From Scytonema sp. UIC 10036 (GTDB taxonomy: Bacteria > Cyanobacteriota > Cyanobacteriia > Cyanobacteriales > Nostocaceae), in NCBI RefSeq assembly GCF_009725235.1, contig NZ_WJFC01000117.1, positions 1 to 39,510 of the forward strand: a stretch of 39,510 nt of DNA, read 5' to 3'. Made by a program: the position numbers and the translations under genes. Position 1 is the first letter of the stretch; every line of letters starts with the position of its first letter. Shown here piece after piece: positions 8,184 to 15,273 of the stretch. The notes under the pieces are model-generated. The model was given only the letters and a program-made list of their open reading frames with translations, ran no database searches and was not told the origin of the DNA.

Positions 8184-8278
8184 TACAGCCATTTTCAGGT
8201 AAATAGATCACAGATGTAGGGGCGCGGCGACTTGCGCCCTTACAAACAGTGTGGTTTATTGAGGTGAAAACTGCTGTA
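8184..8278. repeat. MITE-like nested palindrome between convergent genes
   Basis: Imperfect terminal arms (TACAGC..TTTTCA.. at the left, the reverse complement at the right ending 8278) enclose an inner GC-rich hairpin (GTAGGGGCGC / GCGCCCTTAC). The whole fills the gap before the lanM stop codon. A partial copy lies at 4788-4819. It could terminate transcription of both convergent genes. Confidence 0.6.
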
Positions 8279-8280
8279 AT

Positions 8281-11200
8281 TTATTGCCACAGCAAAACAG
8301 AGGGTAATAGATTTGGGCAAGCCAATCTCAATAACTCATAACCAATGCCAGCTTTTCCATGACACAAGCCAGGGTTATCAACTTCTGGTGGTAGATTGGC
8401 AAGAAGCTCAAAAGAACCTATTTGGTTTGCTCTAGTCAGAATTTGGGCTGTCTGCTCGTGAGACATTCTTAAAAATTCTGGGTTTGAAAGTTTCTCAGAT
8501 GCTACTAGCAACACTTCAATTCGGCTAAAATTACCACTACAAAGGTTATCTACTTCTTGTAAGCCTTGTGGATATATGCTCCTCATGGTCATTTCTAGTT
8601 CTTGGCGAATGGCATCTGTATCCAGAATTGCTAAGCCTCCCAAACGAGCTAAAGCTATGCCAGCTACATCATGACACCAGCTTGTACCGGAGACAATGCC
8701 ATTATCTACAGTCACCGCACTATCTTCTAAAAATAGATTTGCGTCAGAGAAGAAACTTTGTTCGGATGCGATCGCTTCTCGAGCTGCTGATAAAAATAGG
8801 GAATTTTTGCTAGCTGCATATAGCTGTAACAGTGCGTAGGCAATACCAGCTATACCATGAGAATATCCTGTTAATAATTTGTTATCGGGTGTTGTCCAAG
8901 CTCGATCGCCAGTCTCCAGAGCAACACGGGTATTCAATAAATGCTTACCCCAAGTTATAGCTTGTTCTAGAATTGTGGGTTCCTGAGTCGCTCTATATAG
9001 GGCTAATAAGCCCAAAATAGTTCCAGCAATGCCGTTCATTATACCAGGTGCCAAATTCGCAGCATTTTTATCAAGTGTTATCCAGGAAGCTAATTGTTGA
9101 GCATCTTGAAGCAACTGTGCTTTGTCTAAAAATTTGGCAATACAAACCAAAGCATAGACAGTAGAAGCAATCCCTTTAGCACCAGCAAAACCCATGTGCT
9201 TAATTAACTTTTGCTGAAAGTTAACATTTGACTCGCGTAAAGCTTTACGTAAGGGGTGTAAAGATGCTAAAGCTAGATCGCTGAATTCTGTTTTACCCGT
9301 TACTGTTGCTAATGCTGATAAAAAGAGAGATATACCACTACAACCATTAGATAAGCTATAACTAAGTGGTTGTAGTTGGAACTTCTGTATTTCAGGTATG
9401 TATACCATACCGAGCCAAGCAGCACTCCCGTCATTGTCATAAATGGCTTGCTGCTGTATTTCTTGAGCGATCGCCAGCGCTTGTTGCACCATAACCTCCG
9501 ATGTTAAGGGAGCAACTTTGTTCGTAAAAGATGGAATCTTTTTAGAAGGCAATGAATTAAGATTCTCGCTTTTCATACAAGAATACAGTGCTGCCTTAAT
9601 TACGCTAATTTGGCGAGTTAAATCCCTATTATTTAATTGTTGCAGGCGAATAATAACATCTTGATAACTAGATTGATTGACAAATCTTTGAATCACTTGA
9701 TGAGATGGAAGTTTTAGCTCATCACTATCTGAATAAGCTGTAAAATAAGGAATATCTAACTGCTCTAACGATTGTTTTTCTGCTGTTAAAATTGACCAAA
9801 AAGGGTGTTTTTCCTCTGAATTAAGAAATCCTCTACTTAAAATATCCAATTCAATACTAAAATCAAGACCATTTCTAAGATATTTGGGTTGTAGAGTGTT
9901 GTACAAAACTGAAAAGTATAAGTTTGTATTACGAAATACAAGCCGTACCTTTTGACAAGCAAAAGCTGCTATAGGACTACCAATGGTTAACAGTGATTCC
10001 TGACGTTGCATCAAAAACTGATACATCTGTCGAAAACCATTGACAAGTTCTTCTCCATAGTGATTCAATGATGCATCAATCCCTTCTCCAAAAGGTTGAT
10101 TTTGTTTTGGCTGCATCTTGACATCTTCGTACTGCAACATCATGCTATCTGTGTTGGTATGCTGCCATTTAAGTGTACGGTAAGAAATTTCCTCTCCACT
10201 AGAACCTCCCAACCCACTTATATCTAGTCCTAGTTTGGCAGCTTGTCCATGCAACTGTTGCCATCCTGGTAATAAAGCAGTACTAATTACAGAACTCTGC
10301 AACCATTCGCGAGCACGGGAGTAAGCACCAGCATCCTCTTGAGCCGTCCAAATGCGGTGATGAAGAAGTGTTTCCAAATCTACCAAGACGGGCTGTTCCC
10401 CGCATACAATTAAATTTTCACAGTGGCAGTCATTTCCCCCCAAAGCATATACAATGCACAGTATTATTCCTGCACGCTGATAATATCTTTTAACTCCCTC
10501 TTGATTTTCGCAAGGTAAAGCCTCGGCAAACTCCATCCATCCGTAGCTAGAGCAGTTAATCACTTTTAGCAGCTTGAGCGGTAAACATACTTCTTGTTGG
10601 TTAATCCAAGCTAATAACTCAAAATAAGCTTGTTCTAAACCCAAGTCTTTAGGCTTGTAAACCAACTTCAAACCTGAAGTAAATTCAAGAATAATGACAG
10701 AACGTCCGCAATTATGGGGATCGGAAAGCCCTAGCTTCACAGTTATAACCTGTCCTAGTTCTGTATTTCCTTGAAAAGTCGATTGAATTTTATTCCAATC
10801 TGAAGCTAATCGCAAAATAAATTCACTAGTTGCATCAACCCAAAAGTTCATAGCGGTTGCTACTAGACGAGCTAACACGCTATATTCTCGAAAGAAAGAC
10901 AACAAGCCATCTTCTAGTAGTTTATGAATAAACTGGGTGTACTGTTGCTGAGAAGAACCGCTTTGGATCTGTCCAAGCAAGCGAAATAATGAAGTCGTAT
11001 TTAGAGAGCGAAAAATTGAAAATTCTAATTCTAAAGGATAAGCACATAAAGTTACTAAACGTTCTAAAAGCTTGCGTTCTAGCTGGCTTTGAGCTTCTGC
11101 TGACAGTAACTGATAATTAGAGCCAATTCGAGCCAGTAATTTTTTCTTAGCTACATCAACAAATGGCAATAGGGCTTCCTCAAAAGGAAGTGGCTTTTGT

Positions 11201-11583
11201 GGAACTAAACAGCAGTGCTGTTTTAAATTGCTTTGGTCTGAATCTAAGAAAGCAAATGCTGCTTCCATTCCCTCCCATAAAGTTTCTGCCCAATCTGGTA
11301 AGTATTGCTCGTTAATGAGACAAACATTACTCAAAACGCGACGAACAGAATTAATGTTTAAACCGTCCCAACCCAAACGCTTTTCAAATTTTTGTCGATC
11401 TCCCTTAGCGACAACCTGACACCATTTTTCTAAACGAGTTTCGATTTGAGTATCATTTGCTTGAGATTCATGGAAAGTCAACTGATTGCTAAGTCTTTCC
11501 GCAAGCGTACTTGCTTTTTCGACAATTTGAATGATATGTTGCTTGGATATTTTGAAGTATTTTTTGTCTTGTAGAATCAGCAT
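8281..11583 (-). CDS. lanM: LanM-type (class II) lanthipeptide synthetase
   Basis: LanM enzymes phosphorylate and eliminate Ser/Thr in a precursor core and then cyclise Cys onto the dehydro residues. The 1100-residue length is normal. The N-terminal dehydratase (DUF4135) shows the kinase-like Lys in LVYKPKD (~310), NDCHCENL (~385), VDLETLLHH (~400) and FGEGID. The C-terminal LanC-like cyclase (from about 750) shows GYSHGIAG (~907), WCHDVAG (~970) and CHGKAG (~1072), which supply the Cys/Cys/His zinc ligands. The zinc motif is Cys-His-Gly, not the Cys-Cys-Gly of ProcM-like promiscuous enzymes. Upstream on the same strand are two NHLP precursors and a small membrane peptide, none with Cys in the core, so the cyclase half may be idle on them or may serve another precursor elsewhere. 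Confidence 0.93.
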   Translation of the reverse strand: MLILQDKKYFKISKQHIIQIVEKASTLAERLSNQLTFHESQANDTQIETRLEKWCQVVAKGDRQKFEKRLGWDGLNINSVRRVLSNVCLINEQYLPDWAETLWEGMEAAFAFLDSDQSNLKQHCCLVPQKPLPFEEALLPFVDVAKKKLLARIGSNYQLLSAEAQSQLERKLLERLVTLCAYPLELEFSIFRSLNTTSLFRLLGQIQSGSSQQQYTQFIHKLLEDGLLSFFREYSVLARLVATAMNFWVDATSEFILRLASDWNKIQSTFQGNTELGQVITVKLGLSDPHNCGRSVIILEFTSGLKLVYKPKDLGLEQAYFELLAWINQQEVCLPLKLLKVINCSSYGWMEFAEALPCENQEGVKRYYQRAGIILCIVYALGGNDCHCENLIVCGEQPVLVDLETLLHHRIWTAQEDAGAYSRAREWLQSSVISTALLPGWQQLHGQAAKLGLDISGLGGSSGEEISYRTLKWQHTNTDSMMLQYEDVKMQPKQNQPFGEGIDASLNHYGEELVNGFRQMYQFLMQRQESLLTIGSPIAAFACQKVRLVFRNTNLYFSVLYNTLQPKYLRNGLDFSIELDILSRGFLNSEEKHPFWSILTAEKQSLEQLDIPYFTAYSDSDELKLPSHQVIQRFVNQSSYQDVIIRLQQLNNRDLTRQISVIKAALYSCMKSENLNSLPSKKIPSFTNKVAPLTSEVMVQQALAIAQEIQQQAIYDNDGSAAWLGMVYIPEIQKFQLQPLSYSLSNGCSGISLFLSALATVTGKTEFSDLALASLHPLRKALRESNVNFQQKLIKHMGFAGAKGIASTVYALVCIAKFLDKAQLLQDAQQLASWITLDKNAANLAPGIMNGIAGTILGLLALYRATQEPTILEQAITWGKHLLNTRVALETGDRAWTTPDNKLLTGYSHGIAGIAYALLQLYAASKNSLFLSAAREAIASEQSFFSDANLFLEDSAVTVDNGIVSGTSWCHDVAGIALARLGGLAILDTDAIRQELEMTMRSIYPQGLQEVDNLCSGNFSRIEVLLVASEKLSNPEFLRMSHEQTAQILTRANQIGSFELLANLPPEVDNPGLCHGKAGIGYELLRLACPNLLPSVLLWQ

Positions 11584-11621
11584 ATAAAAAAAAGTGATTG
11601 GGTAAAATAAAGATGTCCGAT

Positions 11622-11783
11622 TTACGAGGATTTTTGTTCTTTTGAAAAGAGCAATTTATAAATTTCAGCACCTAGCGCTTTCCCTTGTTGATATAGCGCG
11701 GGACTATTAACAAGAATTACTATCGCAATAAATGCGATAGCAATCGTTTTGAGAACAAATTTAGGGTTGCTCAAATTTTGCAT
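11622..11783 (-). CDS. 53-residue single-helix membrane peptide
   Basis: A short gene with a good ribosome site (AGAGG about 10 nt before ATG 11783) sits between the second NHLP precursor and lanM on the same strand, 38 bp before lanM. The peptide has a short polar N-terminus, one long hydrophobic helix (about residues 9-27, VLKTIAIAFIAIVILV) and a C-terminal tail. The tail segment LGAEIYKLLF resembles the end of the neighbouring precursor's core (FGAEIYRAIF). It has no Cys and no Gly-Gly leader. It could be an immunity or membrane-anchoring peptide, a leaderless relative of the core, or a decayed precursor fragment. No family is recognised; the shared motif and operon position are the only evidence of a link. 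Confidence 0.6.
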   Translation of the reverse strand: MQNLSNPKFVLKTIAIAFIAIVILVNSPALYQQGKALGAEIYKLLFSKEQKSS

Positions 11784-11823
11784 AGTCAATAACCTCTGAT
11801 TGAGTTAATTTTAAAAAGGTGGT

Positions 11824-11858
11824 AATATCCCCGAATTCTTGAAGAAGTCGGGGATATT
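11824..11858. terminator. Hairpin element (copy 2 of 3)
   Basis: AATATCCCCGAATTCTT pairs with AAGAAGTCGGGGATATT with one mismatch. It lies between the precursor at 11891 and the membrane peptide at 11783, again directly downstream of a precursor gene, as expected if it trims transcription into the enzyme gene. Confidence 0.6.
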
Positions 11859-11890
11859 GCAGACAGCTAAAAAGACTTCATCAAGCTACA

Positions 11891-12241
11891 CTAAAAAATA
11901 GCTCTGTAAATTTCAGCACCAAAATCCTTGAGTTCAGCGTAAGTTTTTTCAACAAAAGTAAATACATCACCAACAGATGCACCACCAGCAACTGCTTCTA
12001 GTTGCTCTTCAGATAATTCCACATTTTCTAAATTTGGACGTGCTGGTAGGATGAAATAGAAAGTAGAAGCATTTTCTTCCATCACACAGACTTGTAGGTC
12101 AGATGGTAACTGAATATTAAATTCTCGTTCAATCACCGATTTAGAATTGTTCAGCAATTCTTGTTTGTAAGCTTCATCTTTCCAAGCTTGAGCAATAATG
12201 CGGGTTTGAATTTCTTTGCTGTCTTGTGTTTGTTCTTGCAT
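11891..12241 (-). CDS. NHLP-leader RiPP precursor (LanM-associated, B)
   Basis: The 116-residue precursor has an NHLP leader (IIAQAWKDEAYKQELL, then FNIQLPSDLQVCVMEE, FYFILP) and an acidic LSEEQLEAVAGG end with Gly-Gly at 86-87. The 29-residue core has one Ser, two Thr, three Phe, two Tyr and no Cys; it is amphipathic and ends GAEIYRAIF. Without Cys it cannot form lanthionine internally, so LanM could at most dehydrate Ser89, Thr95 or Thr100. The leader is about as close to precursor A as expected for recent duplication, while the cores differ completely, the usual RiPP pattern. The start at 12241 follows a purine-rich GAGGAGA stretch. Confidence 0.88.
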   Translation of the reverse strand: MQEQTQDSKEIQTRIIAQAWKDEAYKQELLNNSKSVIEREFNIQLPSDLQVCVMEENASTFYFILPARPNLENVELSEEQLEAVAGGASVGDVFTFVEKTYAELKDFGAEIYRAIF

Positions 12242-12299
12242 ATGATTCGTCTCCTCAAATTCTTAAAATTAGTTAGATTTGTTCTAATCAATTGATAAC

Positions 12300-12638
12300 T
12301 TACGGATTTTGTCTGTTGTGCTCTTCAATAAAGCCATGAATGATAGGAATAGCAATGATGGTTACAGTCCAAGTAACTCCACCAGCAACTGCTTCTAATT
12401 CCTCATCAGATAATTCTGAGTTTTCTAACTTAGGCTGTATAGGCAGTACAAAGTAAAGATTGGAGGGGTCTTCTTGTACGATGTGAACGTTCACTCCTTC
12501 TGGAAGTTGAACGCCGACTTCTCGTTCTAGAATAGTTTTAGGATTCGCCAAAAGCTCTTGCTTGAAAGCTTCATCTTTCCAAGATTGAGCAATAATGTGT
12601 GCTTCGATTTCGTTGCGAGTCTTTCTTTGTTCATTCAT
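12300..12638 (-). CDS. NHLP-leader RiPP precursor (LanM-associated, A)
   Basis: I place the start at ATG 12638 (112 residues), 10 nt after AGGAG; an in-frame ATG at 12647 is only 1 nt from that site, and the frame stays open further upstream without support. The NHLP leader (IIAQSWKDEAFKQELL, VGVQLPEG, YFVLP) ends LSDEELEAVAGG with Gly-Gly at 86-87. The 25-residue core is hydrophobic (VTWTVTIIAIPIIHG) with a polar tail, three Thr and no Ser or Cys. It is the first gene of the minus-strand set A-B-membrane peptide-lanM. The 58-bp gap to B has no terminator. The hydrophobic Thr/Ile core could become a membrane-active dehydrated peptide (inference). Confidence 0.87.
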   Translation of the reverse strand: MNEQRKTRNEIEAHIIAQSWKDEAFKQELLANPKTILEREVGVQLPEGVNVHIVQEDPSNLYFVLPIQPKLENSELSDEELEAVAGGVTWTVTIIAIPIIHGFIEEHNRQNP

Positions 12639-12909
12639 AAGTTTCATGCTCCTAAAATAAAGAAGAATAGCTATGTTTAAACACGGCACTCTTCTTAAAC
12701 ACTTCTGTGTTTTGTGTTTAACTTGCTAAAACAATAAGCAAATTTTTAGGGTAATTCTATGAAGGATATTTCGTTTTCATCACGTTTTTTTCCACAACAG
12801 TCAACGAAAAAAACGTGAGTTTTCTAGAAAAATAGTGCATTGATGTATAAAATTATCTCTTCTAACATACCAAGTATCTGTAGGTATCTGCATTACAGGA
12901 GAACAGCAT
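12639..12909. promoter_or_regulatory. Divergent RiPP promoter region with 11-bp inverted repeat
   Basis: This gap separates the minus-strand lanM set from the plus-strand radical SAM set. At 12781-12817 CACGTTTTTTT is followed, after 15 nt, by its exact reverse complement AAAAAAACGTG. It is central enough to control both directions as an operator, or it may be a hairpin in either transcript. The AGGAG before 12910 is the ribosome site of the first Nif11 precursor. Confidence 0.45.
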
Positions 12910-13200
12910 ATGTCTATTGAAAGTGCAAAATCTTTTTACTCAAGAGTGGCTGTAGATGATGCTTTCCGTTCACAACTCGAACAAAGTCTAACTCAAGAAG
13001 AACGCAAGCAAATTCTTAAAGCATCCGGTTATCAATTTACAGCCGACGAATGGCAAGTTGTTATAGATGAGCTGCAAGCTTGTAACTCAGATGCAGATGC
13101 TCTCCAGGATGAAGACCTCGAAGCAATTGCTGGTGGCGTCACATATCAATTAATGTATGGTGTGATTCGTCCTACCGACATCTTTGAATGGTTGAAGTAG
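12910..13200 (+). CDS. Nif11-leader precursor with Met-Tyr-Gly splice motif
   Basis: The 96-residue precursor starts with the Nif11 leader signature (MSIESAKSFYSRVAVDDAFR, then SGYQFTADEW) and ends LQDEDLEAIAGG with Gly-Gly at 75-76. The 20-residue core contains Met-Tyr-Gly at 82-84 and then VIRPTD. X-Tyr-Gly is the site at which spliceases of the PlpX type (Morinaka, Piel and co-workers, 2018) remove tyramine, joining X to Gly as an alpha-keto-beta-amino acid. The next gene is a radical SAM enzyme of that kind, though broken. Predicted product: a Met-derived beta-amino-acid unit in the core (inference from motif plus neighbour). It has a good ribosome site (CAGGAGAA) and its own divergent promoter region. 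Confidence 0.9.
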   Translation: MSIESAKSFYSRVAVDDAFRSQLEQSLTQEERKQILKASGYQFTADEWQVVIDELQACNSDADALQDEDLEAIAGGVTYQLMYGVIRPTDIFEWLK

Positions 13201-13255
13201 ATAAAGCAGTAGCTTGAGTAGTATTTTAGTGTTACGGGTTGAAGGGAGACAAGTT

Positions 13256-14487
13256 GTGGCAAGCAAATATCGCCGGATCACTTACGCCGTTTGGGAAATT
13301 ACTTTAAAATGTAATCTCGCCTGTAGTCATTGTGGTTCGCGTGCAGGGCAAGCCCGTACTGAAGAACTTTCCACACAAGAGGCTTTGGACTTAGTGCGAC
13401 AGTTAGCAGAGGTGGGGATTAAAGAAGTCACGCTTATTGGCGGCGAAGCATTTATGTGCTTTGTGGTATGACAACAGGAGGCTTTGGCATTTCTTTAGAA
13501 ACTGCACGGCGAATGAAAGAAGCAGGAATTTCTGTAGTTTCTGTTTCTGTAGATGGTGGTCAAGCAGAAACTCACGATCGCTTGCGGGGAAAAAAAGGCT
13601 CTTGGAACTCTGCTTTTAAAACCATGAGCCACTTTCAAGAGGTTGGTATATACTTTGGCTGTAACACGCAAATCAACCGCTTGTCTGCTCCTGAATTACC
13701 GCTAATCTACGAACATATTCGCGATGCAGGTGCAAAAGCTTGGCAAATTCAACTCACTGTACCCATGGGTCATGCAGCAGATAATACGGAAATTCTATTG
13801 CAGCCCTATGAATTGCTTGACCTTTACCCCATGCTAGCTCGCATTGCACGGCGAGCCAATCGTGAAGGAGTTCACCTACAACCAGGTAATAACATTGGCT
13901 ACTATGGTCCTTATGAACGACTGCTACGTGGTAGAGGAAGCGAATGGGGATTTTGGCAAGGTTGCAGTGCTGGATTGGTTGCATTGGGTATTGAAGCAGA
14001 TGGCGCAATTAAGGGTTGCCCTTCATTACCAAGTGCGGCGTATACGGGTGGTCATATCAGAGACAGACCTTTAAGTGAAATTATTGCACAAGCTGAAGAA
14101 TTGCGATTTAACCTAGGGGCGGATACTCGTCAAGGAACTGACCACTTGTGGGGGTTCTGCAAAACTTGTAAATTTGCTGAACTTTGCCGTGGTGGCTGCT
14201 CTTGGACAGCACACGTATTCTTCGATCGCAGAGGAAACAATCCTTACTGCCATCACCGTGCTTTAGAACAAGCAACCTTGGGTATCAGGGAACGTGTTTA
14301 CCCCAAACAACAAGCACAAGGGCTCCCTTTTGATAACGGTGAGTTTGGTATCATTGAAGAATCTCTTAACACTCCTTTACCTCTCAATGACCCACTGCAT
14401 TTTACTGCTGATTGCGTTCAGTGGTCGGAATCTTGGCATAATGAACCTAAGACCTCTGACTCTTTACAAGAAATAAGTGTTCGGTAA
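13256..14487 (+). pseudogene. Radical SAM/SPASM peptide maturase, copy 1, frameshifted
   Basis: The start is GTG 13256, with AAGGGAG 7 nt upstream. The first frame carries the radical SAM cluster motif CNLACSHC and GGEAF, then stops at 13471. The rest, from about 13457, is in another frame and runs through a complete SPASM region (CKTC, CRGGC) to 14487. Against the intact copy at 15274, exactly 46 nt are missing between GGEAF and CGMTTGG (14 nt here, 60 there): 15-16 residues are lost and the frame shifts. Ribosomal frameshifting could not restore the missing residues, so a functional enzyme is not expected. Both halves are otherwise well conserved and near-identical to copy 2 in many stretches, so the lesion is recent or a sequence error. 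Confidence 0.88.
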
Positions 14488-14822
14488 TGACTCCTTTTCC
14501 GCCGAAAGATTACCTAAATAAACAAACCGCACCAGGCGCAGAGAACACAGAGGAAAGAGCAAGATACGATCGGTAATCTTATATAGCGGTTTTCACTTGA
14601 ATGAGGTACAGTTATATCCGCGTTCGTCTGCGTGCATCTGCGGTTCCATAACTTTTTTATGTATTGCACCCAATTGAAAAGCGCCATAGCACCGAAGGGA
14701 GTAATGACATTTGTGACATATATGAAGAGGACAGCGAAGAAATTGCGAGTCCTACCAAAATATTGTGCATTGTCGTTGGAAGTTGCTTCACGTAAGCTGC
14801 TAAATATTAAGAGGAGACTATT
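14488..14822. other. 335-bp spacer made of dispersed-repeat fragments
   Basis: It contains fragments that look like common cyanobacterial dispersed repeats: CGCAGAGAACACAGAGG near 14538, TATAGCGGTTTTCACTTG near 14582 followed by ATGAGGTAC (also present at 24730), and CGTCTGCGTGCATCTGCGG near 14625. Short open frames on both strands overlap these fragments and look spurious. AAGAGGAGA before 14823 is the ribosome site of the next precursor. Confidence 0.5.
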
Positions 14823-15125
14823 ATGTCCATTGAAAGTGCAAAAGCTTTTTATCAAAGAATGATTGCAGATGAGGCATTTCGTACCCAGTACCAAAATGCT
14901 TCATCTGAAGACTCTCGCCGAGATTTTACTCTATCTGCTGGCTATAGTTTTACTTCCGAAGAATGGGAAACTGCATTACAGCAAATTTCAGAACAAGACG
15001 ATGGTGAACTGAGCGAAGCTGAATTGACGAGTGTTAGCGGCGGGTTGCGTTTCATATACCCTTGGCCTCCAGAAAAATTTCCTCCCGTCCAGCCTTTGTA
15101 CGGGGCTCCATTAGATCTGTTGTAG
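14823..15125 (+). CDS. Nif11-leader precursor with Leu-Tyr-Gly splice motif
   Basis: The 100-residue precursor is a paralogue of the one at 12910: the leader starts MSIESAKAFYQRMIADEAFR, then SAGYSFTSEEW, and ends LSEAELTSVSGG with Gly-Gly at 73-74. The 26-residue core is rich in Pro and aromatic residues (FIYPWPPEKFPP) and ends QPLYGAPLDLL, with Leu-Tyr-Gly at 92-94. Tyramine excision there would give a Leu-derived alpha-keto-beta-amino acid next to Gly-Ala-Pro (inference from the known splicease rule). The second Tyr (IYP) lacks the following Gly, so it should be left alone. A strong ribosome site (AAGAGGAGA) precedes the start. The intact radical SAM gene follows after a hairpin. Confidence 0.92.
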   Translation: MSIESAKAFYQRMIADEAFRTQYQNASSEDSRRDFTLSAGYSFTSEEWETALQQISEQDDGELSEAELTSVSGGLRFIYPWPPEKFPPVQPLYGAPLDLL

Positions 15126-15146
15126 CAGGACATTCAAGTTAGTTTA

Positions 15147-15177
15147 GATTCCCGACTTCTTGAAGAAATTGGGGATC
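15147..15177. terminator. Hairpin element (copy 3 of 3)
   Basis: GATTCCCGACTTCTT faces AAGAAATTGGGGATC with two mismatches or wobble pairs, 21 nt after the precursor stop and before the radical SAM gene. The same element lies after two other precursors in this locus. Confidence 0.55.
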
Positions 15178-15273
15178 TTGTAACCCCTAACTCTATAGTA
15201 CGCTCAAGTACTAGATAACGTAAATCAGTTAACAATGTGTTGATATCTGTTAATTGATTAAGGAGGAACAGGA

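Noticed and set aside
13256..14487. Programmed ribosomal frameshift in the first radical SAM gene
   Set aside because: A shift would still leave about 15 conserved residues missing, and no slippery site is evident; a deletion explains it.
14514..14894. Open frames on both strands between the two Nif11/radical SAM pairs
   Set aside because: They cover dispersed-repeat fragments, overlap the start of a clear precursor gene, and have no protein-like features.
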